DNA of 64,000 nucleotides from JBLHZY01 sp050633265 (lineage in GTDB: Bacteria > Pseudomonadota > Alphaproteobacteria > Rhodobacterales > Rhodobacteraceae), in NCBI GenBank assembly GCA_050633265.1, contig JBOEGE010000002.1, positions 124,001-188,000 on the forward strand, given 5' to 3'. Positions 33,619-42,809 of this stretch are shown here, piece by piece. Position 1 is the stretch's first letter. Each line of letters begins with the position of its first letter. Position numbers and translations under genes: made by a program. The notes below the pieces were generated by a model. It saw nothing but the letters and a program-made list of their open reading frames with translations, was not told the DNA's origin and did not search any database.

Positions 33619-35064
33619 ATGGCGCTTTGGACAGCAGAAGAAGCCGCAAAAGCAACCGGCGGCGAGGCCCGCGGCAATTGGCAGGTTAGCGGCGTTTCCA
33701 TCGATACGCGCAGCTTGCAAAAGGGCGATCTCTTTGTGGCCCTCAAAGACATACGCGATGGCCATGAATTCGTCGCCAAAGCGCTGAAAAACGGCGCAGG
33801 GGCGGCACTTGTCAGCTATATCCCCGAGGATGTTTCCCCCGATGCGCCGCTTTTGCTCGTGCGCGATGTGCTCCCGGCACTTGAGGCATTGGGCCAGGCC
33901 GCGCGGGCGCGCACATCGGCCAAAGTGATCGGCATCACCGGCTCTGTGGGCAAAACCTCGACCAAAGAAATGCTGCGCACGGTGCTATCGGCCCAAGGCA
34001 AAACCCATGCCGCAGAAGCGAGCTACAACAATCACTGGGGCGTGCCGCTGACCCTTGCGCGCATGCCCGCCGATACGGATTTTGCCATCATTGAGATTGG
34101 CATGAATCACCCCGGCGAGATCGCCCCCTTGGCCCGGCTTGCCCGCCCCGATGTGGCGATGATCACCATCGTAGCCGCCGCGCATTTGGAGGCCTTTGAA
34201 AACGTCGAAGCTATCGCCCATGAAAAAGCGGCGATCTTTGAAGGGCTTACCCCAAGCGGCCACGCAGTAATCAACGCCGATCTGCCCACCACGCCGATTT
34301 TGGCAGAGGCCGCCAAGCGCGCCGGGGCGCAGATCAGCAGCTTTGGCACAAGCGACAACGCGGATTTTCACCTTGAAACCCTGCGCCTCGCCAAGATCGC
34401 AACCATCATCGAGGCAAGCCATAAAGGCGCGCCGATCCTCTTCAAACTTTCCAGCCCGGGCCGCCATTTTGCAATGAATGCGCTTGGGGCTTTGGCTGTG
34501 GCTGAGGCCGCCGGCGCAGACCTTGCCATTGCAGCGCTGAGCCTGGCGCAATGGGCCCCGCCGGCCGGGCGCGGCACGGTTGAAACGCTGGTGATGGATG
34601 TGGTCGAGGATGAGCTGCGCTTTGAGCTGATTGATGATGCGTTCAACGCAAATCCCGCCTCGCTTGAAGCCGCGCTTGATGTCTTGGCCGCAAGCACGCC
34701 AGCCGATGGGATTGGGCGCGTGGCGGCCGGGCGGCGTATTGCCGTTTTGGGCGATATGTTAGAGCTTGGCCCGGATGAAGATGCGCAGCACCGCGCTATT
34801 GCCACTTATCCCGCGCTCGAAAATCTGCATACGATTTATTGCGTTGGCCCGCGTATGCGCGCCCTCTATGAGGCCCTCCCAGAGCCAAAACGCGGCGGCT
34901 GGTTTGCCGATGCAGATGCGCTAAGTGCCGAGATTCACAGCCATATTGATGCAGGCGATATCATTCTCGTCAAAGGCTCAAAAGGCAGCTACGTCAGCCA
35001 AGTGGTTGACGCCATTCGCAAATTGGGCCATCCGCTGAGCGAGCAAACGCAAGGACACGAGTAA
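33619..35064 (+). CDS. murF: UDP-MurNAc-tripeptide:D-Ala-D-Ala ligase
   Basis: Last cytoplasmic peptide-adding step of peptidoglycan synthesis. The 481-residue protein has the domain-1 motif VSIDTRSLQKGDLFVAL (about 26-42), ATP loop ITGSVGKTSTKE (about 109-120), AEASYNNHWGVPLT and IGMNHPGEIAPL (domain 2) and DDAFNANPASLEAAL (domain 3). I use ATG 33619, preceded by GAAGGGAG; the in-frame ATG at 33592 lies inside murE. Its stop overlaps the mraY start (TAATG). Confidence 0.95.
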   Translation: MALWTAEEAAKATGGEARGNWQVSGVSIDTRSLQKGDLFVALKDIRDGHEFVAKALKNGAGAALVSYIPEDVSPDAPLLLVRDVLPALEALGQAARARTSAKVIGITGSVGKTSTKEMLRTVLSAQGKTHAAEASYNNHWGVPLTLARMPADTDFAIIEIGMNHPGEIAPLARLARPDVAMITIVAAAHLEAFENVEAIAHEKAAIFEGLTPSGHAVINADLPTTPILAEAAKRAGAQISSFGTSDNADFHLETLRLAKIATIIEASHKGAPILFKLSSPGRHFAMNALGALAVAEAAGADLAIAALSLAQWAPPAGRGTVETLVMDVVEDELRFELIDDAFNANPASLEAALDVLAASTPADGIGRVAAGRRIAVLGDMLELGPDEDAQHRAIATYPALENLHTIYCVGPRMRALYEALPEPKRGGWFADADALSAEIHSHIDAGDIILVKGSKGSYVSQVVDAIRKLGHPLSEQTQGHE

Positions 35065-36146
35065 TGTTATATTGGCTGACCAATCTGTCAGATGGCGGGG
35101 ACTTTTTTAACCTCTTTCGCTATATCACTTTCCGCGCAGGGGCGGCCTTTTTCACCGCGCTGATCTTTGGATTTATCTTCGGTCGGCCCTTGATCAACAG
35201 CTTGCGCCGCCGCCAAGGCAAAGGCCAACCAATCCGCGATGATGGCCCCGAAAGCCACTTCGCCAAAGCCGGCACCCCAACCATGGGCGGGCTGTTGATC
35301 CTCTCTGCGGTTGTCACCTCGACATTGTTTTGGGCGCGTCTCGATAATGGCTATGTTTGGCTCGTTTTGTTTGTCACGCTGGCCTATGGCGCGATCGGTT
35401 TTGCCGATGATTTTGCCAAAGTCTCCAAGGGCAATACCAAGGGGGTTTCAAGCCGCGTGCGGATGATTTTGGGCCTCATCGTGGCAGCGATAGCAGGCTA
35501 TTGGGCCACGCAACTGCACCCCGATGATTTGGCCAATCAGCTCGCGCTGCCGGTCTTCAAAGATACGCTGATCAACCTGAGCTATTTCTTTATCCCTTTC
35601 TCGATGATCGTCATCGTGGGCGCAGCCAATGCGGTGAACCTCACTGATGGTCTTGATGGGCTGGCGATCATGCCGGTGATGATCGCGGCGGGCACTTTGG
35701 GGGTGATTGCCTATGCGGTTGGCCGGGTCGATTTCACCGAATATCTCGATGTGCATTATGTTCCGGGCACAGGCGAAATCCTGATCTTCTGTGCTGGGCT
35801 GATTGGCGGGGGTTTGGGCTTTTTGTGGTACAACGCGCCGCCCGCCGCAGTGTTCATGGGTGATACTGGCTCGCTCGCTTTGGGCGGCGCACTTGGCGCA
35901 ATTGCGGTGAGCACAAAACACGAGATCGTCCTTGCGATTGTTGGCGGGCTCTTCGTGGTTGAGGCGCTCAGCGTGATCATCCAAGTGCTCTATTTCAAAC
36001 GCACCGGTAAACGGGTTTTCCTAATGGCCCCGATCCACCACCACTTTGAGAAAAAGGGCTGGGCCGAGCCGCAGATCGTCATCCGCTTTTGGATCATTTC
36101 GGTGATCCTTGCGCTGATTGGCCTGGCAACGCTGAAGCTGCGCTAA
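35064..36146 (+). CDS. mraY: phospho-MurNAc-pentapeptide translocase
   Basis: Integral membrane enzyme that transfers phospho-MurNAc-pentapeptide to undecaprenyl phosphate, making lipid I. The 360-residue protein has about ten helices and the conserved loops: GTPTMGGLLI (about 70-79), GFADDFAKV with the DD pair (about 112-120), NAVNLTDGLDGLA (about 191-203), FMGDTGSLALGG and the HHH motif in APIHHHFEKKGW (about 323-334). Confidence 0.97.
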   Translation: MLYWLTNLSDGGDFFNLFRYITFRAGAAFFTALIFGFIFGRPLINSLRRRQGKGQPIRDDGPESHFAKAGTPTMGGLLILSAVVTSTLFWARLDNGYVWLVLFVTLAYGAIGFADDFAKVSKGNTKGVSSRVRMILGLIVAAIAGYWATQLHPDDLANQLALPVFKDTLINLSYFFIPFSMIVIVGAANAVNLTDGLDGLAIMPVMIAAGTLGVIAYAVGRVDFTEYLDVHYVPGTGEILIFCAGLIGGGLGFLWYNAPPAAVFMGDTGSLALGGALGAIAVSTKHEIVLAIVGGLFVVEALSVIIQVLYFKRTGKRVFLMAPIHHHFEKKGWAEPQIVIRFWIISVILALIGLATLKLR

Positions 36147-36270
36147 GGCGCGCCACATCGCTTTGCAAAGCGCGCGACTTGCGCCATAATCGCCCTCAAA
36201 GGGCGGTTTGGTCCGCGAGGCTACAGCCATAATAAGCGCCCATAAGGGGCCGAAAACAAAGGGTTCTTTG

Positions 36271-37665
36271 ATGATTCCAGTTCTTGGCTATGAGGGGCGG
36301 CGGGTTGCTGTTTTGGGGCTTGGCCGCTCAGGGCTGGCAACGGCGCATGCGCTAAAGGCGGGCGGGGCAGAGCCGCTGTGCTGGGATGACAGCGCAGAGG
36401 CGCGCGAACGGGCAGAGGCCGAAGGTTTCGTGCTTCATGATCTAAGCGGCGAGGGCGCGTTTGAGGATGTCGCAAGCCTGATCGTCAGCCCCGGAATTCC
36501 CCATCTCTACCCTGCGCCCAACCCGGTTATCGCGCGCGCTTGGGCGGCGGGCGTTTCGGTTGATAATGATATCGGGCTGTTCTTTCGCTCGATTGGCGCA
36601 GCCGATTGGGATCAATTCGAGAGCCCGCCCCGGGTGATCGCGGTCACAGGCTCTAACGGCAAATCAACCACTTCGGCGCTGATCCATCACATCCTTGAGA
36701 CATGCAATATTCCCAGCCAGCTCGCCGGGAATATCGGGCTTGGGGTGCTTAGCATCGAGCCGCCGATTGATGGCGAAGTCATCGTGCTTGAGCTTTCAAG
36801 CTATCAAACCGATCTCGCCCGCGCGCTGACCCCAGACATCGCCGTTTTCACCAATCTCTCGCCAGATCACCTTGATCGTCACGGCGGCATGGGCGGCTAT
36901 TTCGCGGCCAAACGGCGCCTCTTTGCCGAGGGCGGGCCGGACCGCGCGATCATTGGGGTGGACGAGGCCGAGGGGCAGTACCTTGCCAACCAACTCGTTG
37001 AAAGCGCTGAAGATATGCGCCTTATCCGCCTCTCTGTTGAGCGCAAGCTTGCAGGGCCGGGCTGGAATATTTTCGCCCGCAAAGGCTTCCTCTCAGAATA
37101 CCGCAAAGGCAAGCAATCGGCGGCGATTGACCTGCGCTCGATCAAAGGATTGCCCGGCACACATAACCATCAAAACGCCTGCGCGGCCTATGCGGCTTGC
37201 CGCGCGATCGGCCTTGCGCCCAAGGTGATCGAAGCGGCTTTGGCAAGCTTTGCAGGCCTGCCGCATCGCAGCCAGATCGTTGCCGAAAAGGGCGGCGTGA
37301 CCTTTGTAAATGACAGCAAAGCGACCAATGTCGATGCGGCTGAAAAGGCGCTCGGGGCGTTTAAAAACATCCGCTGGATCGCGGGCGGCCTTGGCAAGGA
37401 TGGCGGGATTGCCGCGCTTGAGGGGCATTTGAGTGCGGTGCGCAAAGCCTATCTGATCGGGCATTCAGCGCGCGATTTCGCCCTGCAATTGGGCGAGACC
37501 CCGCACCAGATTTGCGAGACGATGGCAGCAGCAGTCGCGGCGGCGGCGGCGGATGCAGAGGCGGGGGATACGGTTCTTCTTGCGCCCGCGGCGGCCAGCT
37601 TTGATCAATATCCCAACTTCGAGAAACGCGGCGAAGATTTCATCGCCTGCGTGGCGAAACTTTAA
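36271..37665 (+). CDS. murD: UDP-MurNAc-L-alanine:D-glutamate ligase
   Basis: Adds D-Glu as the second residue of the stem peptide. The 464-residue protein has the N-terminal Rossmann-like GLGRSGLATAHAL (about 16-28), SPGIPHLYP, the ATP loop GSNGKST (about 125-131), ELSSYQTDLA (about 199-208) and the C-terminal FVNDSKATNVDA (about 347-358). A 124-base gap separates it from mraY, and its ribosome-binding site is weak, so it may have its own promoter. The next gene (DUF2235) is convergent, starting five bases after its stop. Confidence 0.95.
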   Translation: MIPVLGYEGRRVAVLGLGRSGLATAHALKAGGAEPLCWDDSAEARERAEAEGFVLHDLSGEGAFEDVASLIVSPGIPHLYPAPNPVIARAWAAGVSVDNDIGLFFRSIGAADWDQFESPPRVIAVTGSNGKSTTSALIHHILETCNIPSQLAGNIGLGVLSIEPPIDGEVIVLELSSYQTDLARALTPDIAVFTNLSPDHLDRHGGMGGYFAAKRRLFAEGGPDRAIIGVDEAEGQYLANQLVESAEDMRLIRLSVERKLAGPGWNIFARKGFLSEYRKGKQSAAIDLRSIKGLPGTHNHQNACAAYAACRAIGLAPKVIEAALASFAGLPHRSQIVAEKGGVTFVNDSKATNVDAAEKALGAFKNIRWIAGGLGKDGGIAALEGHLSAVRKAYLIGHSARDFALQLGETPHQICETMAAAVAAAAADAEAGDTVLLAPAAASFDQYPNFEKRGEDFIACVAKL

Positions 37666-37670
37666 AATCT

Positions 37671-38810
37671 TTAAAGCTTTTCGGCGACCTTTTTTAAAGT
37701 TTTCGGCCTGTAACCGATCTGATGTCGCCAGCGCTTTAACGCCGCGGGCGAGACATCCCGCGGATCATCCGGCCCGTCGCGATCCTTGGTGCGCAGCTTG
37801 GTGAGGCGGGCAAAAAATCCGCCCTTCTTTTTGCTTTTGTTGGAGAGCGGCGCGAAGGGATCGCCGCCCGCTTCAAAGGCCTCAATCGTGCCCGGATCAA
37901 ACACAAGCCCGGCCGCGCGCGCACCCTGAGCAATCCACGCAAGCGCATCATCCGAGAGCCCGCGAATATCGCCGCCCCCGCCAACCGAGCCGTGATCGCC
38001 CGCAAACCAAAGCTGCTGATAGGGGCGGGCTTCGCTGATTTCGCCATCATTGAGCTTGGCCAGATTATCCCAAAGCGTTGGCGGAAATGTGCTGCGCCGC
38101 TCGTCAATCGCAACCGCATGGCGCGCGGATGCAACGGATCGCGAAAGGGCGGCATCATGGAAGGAATATTTTGAGTTAAACGCTTTGGCGATCTGGCCGT
38201 AATGGCCGGGCAAACCAAGCGCGCCAACCGTATCCCAAACGCCAAGGTAAGCGATTTTCAGCAGATGGCCTGTTTCAAGCCCTTCGGCTTTGCGCCAATC
38301 GGCTTCTTCGGTTGAGGTCACAAGCGCGGGATTGATCTTGTGGCGAAAGGCAAAGCTGAGCGGATCATTGGGATGGGTGCCCTTGGCGCCCGAGCGATAG
38401 CGGGCAATGGCCTCTGCGATATGGAAAATCCCGGCGCGCGGCGGGATGCCAGCGCTTCTGATCAGGCCAGCAAGAGAGCGCGCCGTATAGGCCCCGCGCG
38501 AAAAGCCAAAGATATAAATCTCATCCCCCGGCTGATAGGAAAACGCCAACGCGCGGTAAGCCTCTTCTATATTCTGGGTGAGCCCCCAGCCAAAGGCGCC
38601 GCCCCCCAAGCGATCCACCAGCCGCGAAAGCTTGCCCGCGCCGCGCCCTGATCCAACCCCTTGAACATAAAACATTTGTTGGAAAATACTCTCGCCGCTT
38701 TGGGCCTCACTGCTTAGCGAAAGCGCTTGGGAGAGGCGCACAACATTGGTGGCTTCAACCGCATCGGCACGGTTCCATGTGCCGTCACAAAAGATGGCGA
38801 TACGTTTCAA
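37671..38810 (-). CDS. DUF2235 alpha/beta-hydrolase-like protein
   Basis: A 379-residue protein of the DUF2235 family, which includes phospholipases among type VI secretion effectors and many uncharacterised bacterial proteins. Visible landmarks are KRIAIFCDGTWN at the start, the nucleophile elbow GFSRGAYTARS (about 102-112, Ser104), YLGVWDTVGALG (acidic residue) and WFAGDHGSVGG (histidine). I start at TTG 38810 because GGGAGAG lies upstream and the family motif begins there; an ATG at 38855 would add 15 residues. It lies on the opposite strand between murD and ftsW, so it interrupts the dcw cluster and is not co-transcribed with it. No secretion signal and no VgrG or immunity gene is adjacent. 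Confidence 0.85.
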   Translation of the reverse strand: MKRIAIFCDGTWNRADAVEATNVVRLSQALSLSSEAQSGESIFQQMFYVQGVGSGRGAGKLSRLVDRLGGGAFGWGLTQNIEEAYRALAFSYQPGDEIYIFGFSRGAYTARSLAGLIRSAGIPPRAGIFHIAEAIARYRSGAKGTHPNDPLSFAFRHKINPALVTSTEEADWRKAEGLETGHLLKIAYLGVWDTVGALGLPGHYGQIAKAFNSKYSFHDAALSRSVASARHAVAIDERRSTFPPTLWDNLAKLNDGEISEARPYQQLWFAGDHGSVGGGGDIRGLSDDALAWIAQGARAAGLVFDPGTIEAFEAGGDPFAPLSNKSKKKGGFFARLTKLRTKDRDGPDDPRDVSPAALKRWRHQIGYRPKTLKKVAEKL

Positions 38811-39107
38811 AATATCTCTCCCGCACGCGAAAATAGCGCGCTTAACAGGCCGCAAATCGGCAGCGTTAATATATGGATCGGCCCAAATAGCGGGCCATGA
38901 GCAAGCCTAGCGCGCAATGAGCCGGGCGCATAGGCGGGTATTCCAGACGTTTGGCATCGTTCTGGGCCGCAAAAACCGCTGCAATTCCCCCACGTCCGAA
39001 GTTTCGCCGATGCCTGCCTTGGCTCTAGCGTTTTGGACCATAACGCGCTAGACTTGCGCTCAGACCCGGAAAACCGGGCGTTGATGAGGCAGTTTAGGCG
39101 GTATCCC
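38811..39107. promoter_or_regulatory. divergent intergenic region between the DUF2235 gene and ftsW
   Basis: These 297 bases must contain promoters for the DUF2235 gene and probably for ftsW, since the latter cannot be read from murD without crossing an opposing gene. A hairpin with CTAGCG/CGCGCTAG-like arms lies near 39027-39053, and CCCGG/CCGGG near 39065-39078. No coding frame is convincing. Confidence 0.5.
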
Positions 39108-40274
39108 ATGACGGAAATGGTGTATGGCACGGTCCCGGTTCGGGACGGTGAACCGATCCTCCCACGTTGGTGGCGGACGATCGATAAGTGGTCCATGTCT
39201 TGCGTTTTGATCCTGTTTGGGATCGGGCTTTTGCTTGGGTTGGCCGCATCGCCCCCCCTGGCCGCAAAGAATGGGCTCAATCCTTTTCACTATGTGCAGC
39301 GACAGGCCTTTTTCGGCGGTGTTGCGCTGATTGTGATGTTTTTCACAACGATGATGTCGCCTCTTATGGTGCGCCGTTTGGGCGTTTTGGGCTTTGCGGC
39401 GGCGTTTATTGCGCTTGCGCTGCTGCCCGTCTTCGGGACGGATTTTGGCAAAGGGGCGATGCGCTGGTATTCGCTGGGGTTTGCCTCTTTCCAGCCCTCT
39501 GAATTCCTCAAGCCCGGCTTCATCGTCATGGCCGCCTGGCTGATGGCCGCGAGCCAAGAGATCAACGGCCCACCGGGGCGGATGTATTCCTTTTTGCTGG
39601 CCGCGGGCATTGTGATCATGCTGGCCTTGCAGCCCGATTTTGGCCAAGCCTCGCTTGTGCTGTTTGGCTGGGGCGTGATGTATTTTGTTGGTGGCGCGCC
39701 GATCTTGATCCTGCTTGTGCTGGCGGGCGGGGTCGTTTTGTTTGGGACCTTCGCTTACAATAATTCAGAGCATTTTGCCCGCCGCATTGACGGGTTTCTC
39801 ACCACCGATATTGATCCCACAACCCAGATTGGATACGCGACAAACGCCATCCAAGAGGGCGGTTTCTTCGGGGTTGGCGTTGGCGAAGGGCAGGTGAAAT
39901 GGTCGCTTCCTGATGCGCATACGGATTTCATTATTGCGGTCGCGGCCGAGGAATACGGGCTTGTGCTGGTGATCATCATCCTAGGCCTTTTTGCAACGAT
40001 TACAGTGCGTAGCCTGCTGCGCCTGATGCGCGAACGCGATCCGTTTATTCGCCTTGCGGGCACCGGGCTTGCCTGCATGTTTGGCGTTCAGGCGATGATC
40101 AATATGGGTGTCGCTGTGCGGCTTCTTCCGGCCAAAGGGATGACCCTGCCGTTTGTGAGTTATGGCGGCTCTTCGGTGATTGCATCGGGGATTGCGGTTG
40201 GCATGTTGCTGGCCTTTACCCGTGCGCGCGCGCAGGGCGAAATTGGCGATATTCTGCTAAAGCGGGGGCGCTGA
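39108..40274 (+). CDS. ftsW: peptidoglycan glycosyltransferase FtsW
   Basis: SEDS-family septal glycosyltransferase that polymerises lipid II with FtsI. The 388-residue product has about ten membrane segments, with GAMRWYSLGFASFQPSEFLKP-like motifs (RWYSLG and QPSEFLK near 120-135), the DFGQASLVLFGW segment and GMTLPFVSYGGSS (about 344-356), all diagnostic of SEDS proteins. The ATG at 39108 has AGGCGG upstream and gives a conserved N-terminus; a longer frame to 39033 adds unrelated sequence. murG follows three bases later. Confidence 0.95.
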   Translation: MTEMVYGTVPVRDGEPILPRWWRTIDKWSMSCVLILFGIGLLLGLAASPPLAAKNGLNPFHYVQRQAFFGGVALIVMFFTTMMSPLMVRRLGVLGFAAAFIALALLPVFGTDFGKGAMRWYSLGFASFQPSEFLKPGFIVMAAWLMAASQEINGPPGRMYSFLLAAGIVIMLALQPDFGQASLVLFGWGVMYFVGGAPILILLVLAGGVVLFGTFAYNNSEHFARRIDGFLTTDIDPTTQIGYATNAIQEGGFFGVGVGEGQVKWSLPDAHTDFIIAVAAEEYGLVLVIIILGLFATITVRSLLRLMRERDPFIRLAGTGLACMFGVQAMINMGVAVRLLPAKGMTLPFVSYGGSSVIASGIAVGMLLAFTRARAQGEIGDILLKRGR

Positions 40275-40277
40275 ACC

Positions 40278-41369
40278 ATGAGTAAGCCACCTCTTTTGAT
40301 CATCGCGGCGGGCGGCACGGGCGGGCATATGTTCCCGGCCCAGGCGCTTGCCGAAGTGATGCTGCGCAAGGGCTGGCGGGTCAAGCTTTCCACCGATGAG
40401 CGCGGCGCGCGCTATACCGGCGGATTTCCCCACGTTGTTGAGATCGAAAAAGTGGCCTCCTCCACATTTGCGCGCGGCGGTTTGGCGGCCAAAGCGGGCG
40501 TTCCGTTTCGCATATTGGGCGGGACAATCGGCGCGGCAATCAAGATGTTGCGCGATAAGCCTGCGGTTGTTGTTGGCTTTGGCGGCTATCCGGCGATCCC
40601 GGCAATGGCGGCCGCAACCCTGCTGCGCAAGCCACGAATGATCCATGAGCAAAACGGCGTTTTGGGCCGGGTCAACAAGCTGTTTTCCAAACGGGTGAAT
40701 GCGACCGCTTGCGGCACATGGCCGACGGATTTGCCAAGCGGAGTGAGCGGCGTTCATACAGGCAATCCAGTGCGCAGCGCCATCATGGCCAAGGTCGGCG
40801 CGCCCTATATTGTGCCCGGAGAATATCCGATGTCGATCCTTGTGATGGGCGGCTCGCAGGGCGCGCGCATCCTCTCGGATACGGTGCCCGAAGCGATTGC
40901 GATGCTGGATGAGGCGATGCGCGCCAATCTGCGTATCTCGCATCAAGCGCGCGCCGAAGATCATGACCGCGTGGCCGAGTTCTACGCCGCCCACGGCCTT
41001 GATGCTGATGTGCAGCCCTTCTTTAACGATGTGCCCAAACGCATGTCAGAGGCGCAGCTCGTGATCAGCCGCGCGGGCGCCTCTTCGGTGGCCGATCTAA
41101 GCGTCATTGGCCGCCCTTCGATCCTGATCCCCTATGCCGCCGCCACGGGTGATCACCAATCGGCCAATGCGCGCGGATTGGTCGAGGCAGGGGCCGCAAT
41201 CCTGATCCCCGAAAGCCAGCTCAGCGCCCAAAGTCTAAGCGCGCAGATCAACGCCGTGCTTGGCAATCCCGCCGGCGCTTTGCAGATGTCGCAAGCCGCC
41301 CTTGGCGCCGCGCGCCCCAATGCCGCCGAAGACCTCGCCGCGATGGTCGAAGAATTGGCGCAAGCCTAA
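40278..41369 (+). CDS. murG: UDP-GlcNAc:lipid I N-acetylglucosaminyltransferase
   Basis: Converts lipid I to lipid II at the inner face of the membrane (GT28). The 363-residue enzyme has the N-terminal glycine loop AAGGTGGHMFPAQAL (about 10-24), GFGGYPAIPAMAAA (about 101-114), the acceptor motif HEQNGVLGRVN (about 124-134), and the donor-binding MGGSQGAR, SRAGASS and PYAAATGDHQSANA segments in the C-terminal half. Confidence 0.96.
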   Translation: MSKPPLLIIAAGGTGGHMFPAQALAEVMLRKGWRVKLSTDERGARYTGGFPHVVEIEKVASSTFARGGLAAKAGVPFRILGGTIGAAIKMLRDKPAVVVGFGGYPAIPAMAAATLLRKPRMIHEQNGVLGRVNKLFSKRVNATACGTWPTDLPSGVSGVHTGNPVRSAIMAKVGAPYIVPGEYPMSILVMGGSQGARILSDTVPEAIAMLDEAMRANLRISHQARAEDHDRVAEFYAAHGLDADVQPFFNDVPKRMSEAQLVISRAGASSVADLSVIGRPSILIPYAAATGDHQSANARGLVEAGAAILIPESQLSAQSLSAQINAVLGNPAGALQMSQAALGAARPNAAEDLAAMVEELAQA

Positions 41370-41402
41370 GTTATTGAATATACGAATAGAAAGCCGAAGA
41401 TC

Positions 41403-42806
41403 ATGATTGCAAAGCCAACCAAACTTCCCACAGATATGGGCCCGATCCACTTTGTTGGGATTGGTGGCATCGGCATGTCGGGCATCGCTGAAGTGCTGCT
41501 CAACCATGGCTATAAGGTCCAAGGCAGCGATCTGAAGACAAGCAAAATCACCGACCGTTTAGAGAAGCTCGGCGCGCAAATCTTTGAAGGCCAGCGCGGC
41601 GAAAACCTTGAAGGCGCGGAGGTCGTTGTGATCTCTTCGGCGATCAAACCGGGCAATCCAGAGCTGGATGCCGCGCGCCTCTCTGGCCTGCCGGTTGTGC
41701 GCCGCGCCGAGATGCTGGCCGAGCTGATGCGGATGAAATCCAACATCGCCGTGGCCGGCACCCACGGCAAAACCACCACAACAACAATGGTCGCCACAAT
41801 CCTCGATGCAGGCGGGATCGACCCGACCGTGATCAACGGCGGCATCATCCATGCTTATGGCTCAAACGCGCGCATGGGGCAGGGCGAATGGATGGTCGTT
41901 GAGGCCGATGAAAGCGACGGGACGTTCAACCGCCTCCCCGCCACCATCGCCATCGTGACCAACATCGACCCGGAACATATGGAGCACTGGGGCACCGAGG
42001 AAAACCTGCACCAAGGCTTTCTCGATTTCGTCTCCAACATCCCGTTTTACGGGCTCGCGGTCTGCTGCACCGATGATCCTGATGTGCAAAGCCTGGTTGG
42101 CAAAATCACTGACCGGCGCGTCGTGACCTTTGGCTTTAACGCCCAAGCGGATGTGCGCGCCATTAACCTCACCTATAAAGCCGGGGTCGCGCATTTCGAT
42201 ATTGCCCTGCAAGCCGAAGACATCCTGATCGAGGGCTGCTCGCTGCCAATGCCGGGCGATCACAACGTTTCCAACGCGCTTTCGGCTGTGGCTGTGGCGC
42301 GCCATCTGGGCATGAAGCCCGAAGAGATCCGCGCCGCACTTGCCGGTTTTGCAGGCGTCAATCGCCGCTTTACCAAGGTCGGCGAAGTCAACGGCGTAAC
42401 GATTATTGATGATTACGGCCACCACCCGGTTGAAATCGCCGCCGTTCTAAAAGCTGCGCGCCAATCCACCGAAGGGCGCGTGATCGCGGTTCATCAGCCA
42501 CACCGCTACAGCCGGCTTCATACGCTTTTTGAGGATTTCTGCGCTTGTTTTAACGATGCAGATGTTGTTGGAATTGCTGAAGTTTACAGCGCCGGCGAAG
42601 CGCCGATTGAAGGGGCCGGGCGCGATGATCTTGTCGCAGGGCTTATCCGCCACGGCCACCGCCACGCGCGCGCGCTGGTCTCTGAGGATGATCTGGAACG
42701 ATTGGTGCGCGAACAAACCCGCCCCGGGGATATGGTTGTCTGCCTTGGCGCAGGGACGATCTCGGCCTGGGCGAATGGGCTTCCCGCCCGCCTTGCAAAA
42801 GGATAG
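41403..42806 (+). CDS. murC: UDP-MurNAc:L-alanine ligase
   Basis: First Mur ligase; adds L-Ala to UDP-MurNAc. The 467-residue protein begins with the FVGIGGIGMSGIAEVL dinucleotide-like loop (about 15-30), has the ATP loop AGTHGKTTTT (about 117-126), AEDESDGTFN-type segment EADESDGTFNRL, HNVSNALSA and YGHHPVEIAA (about 340-349). The gap before it is 33 bases; after it, three bases to the APC permease. Confidence 0.96.
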   Translation: MIAKPTKLPTDMGPIHFVGIGGIGMSGIAEVLLNHGYKVQGSDLKTSKITDRLEKLGAQIFEGQRGENLEGAEVVVISSAIKPGNPELDAARLSGLPVVRRAEMLAELMRMKSNIAVAGTHGKTTTTTMVATILDAGGIDPTVINGGIIHAYGSNARMGQGEWMVVEADESDGTFNRLPATIAIVTNIDPEHMEHWGTEENLHQGFLDFVSNIPFYGLAVCCTDDPDVQSLVGKITDRRVVTFGFNAQADVRAINLTYKAGVAHFDIALQAEDILIEGCSLPMPGDHNVSNALSAVAVARHLGMKPEEIRAALAGFAGVNRRFTKVGEVNGVTIIDDYGHHPVEIAAVLKAARQSTEGRVIAVHQPHRYSRLHTLFEDFCACFNDADVVGIAEVYSAGEAPIEGAGRDDLVAGLIRHGHRHARALVSEDDLERLVREQTRPGDMVVCLGAGTISAWANGLPARLAKG

Positions 42807-42809
42807 CGG

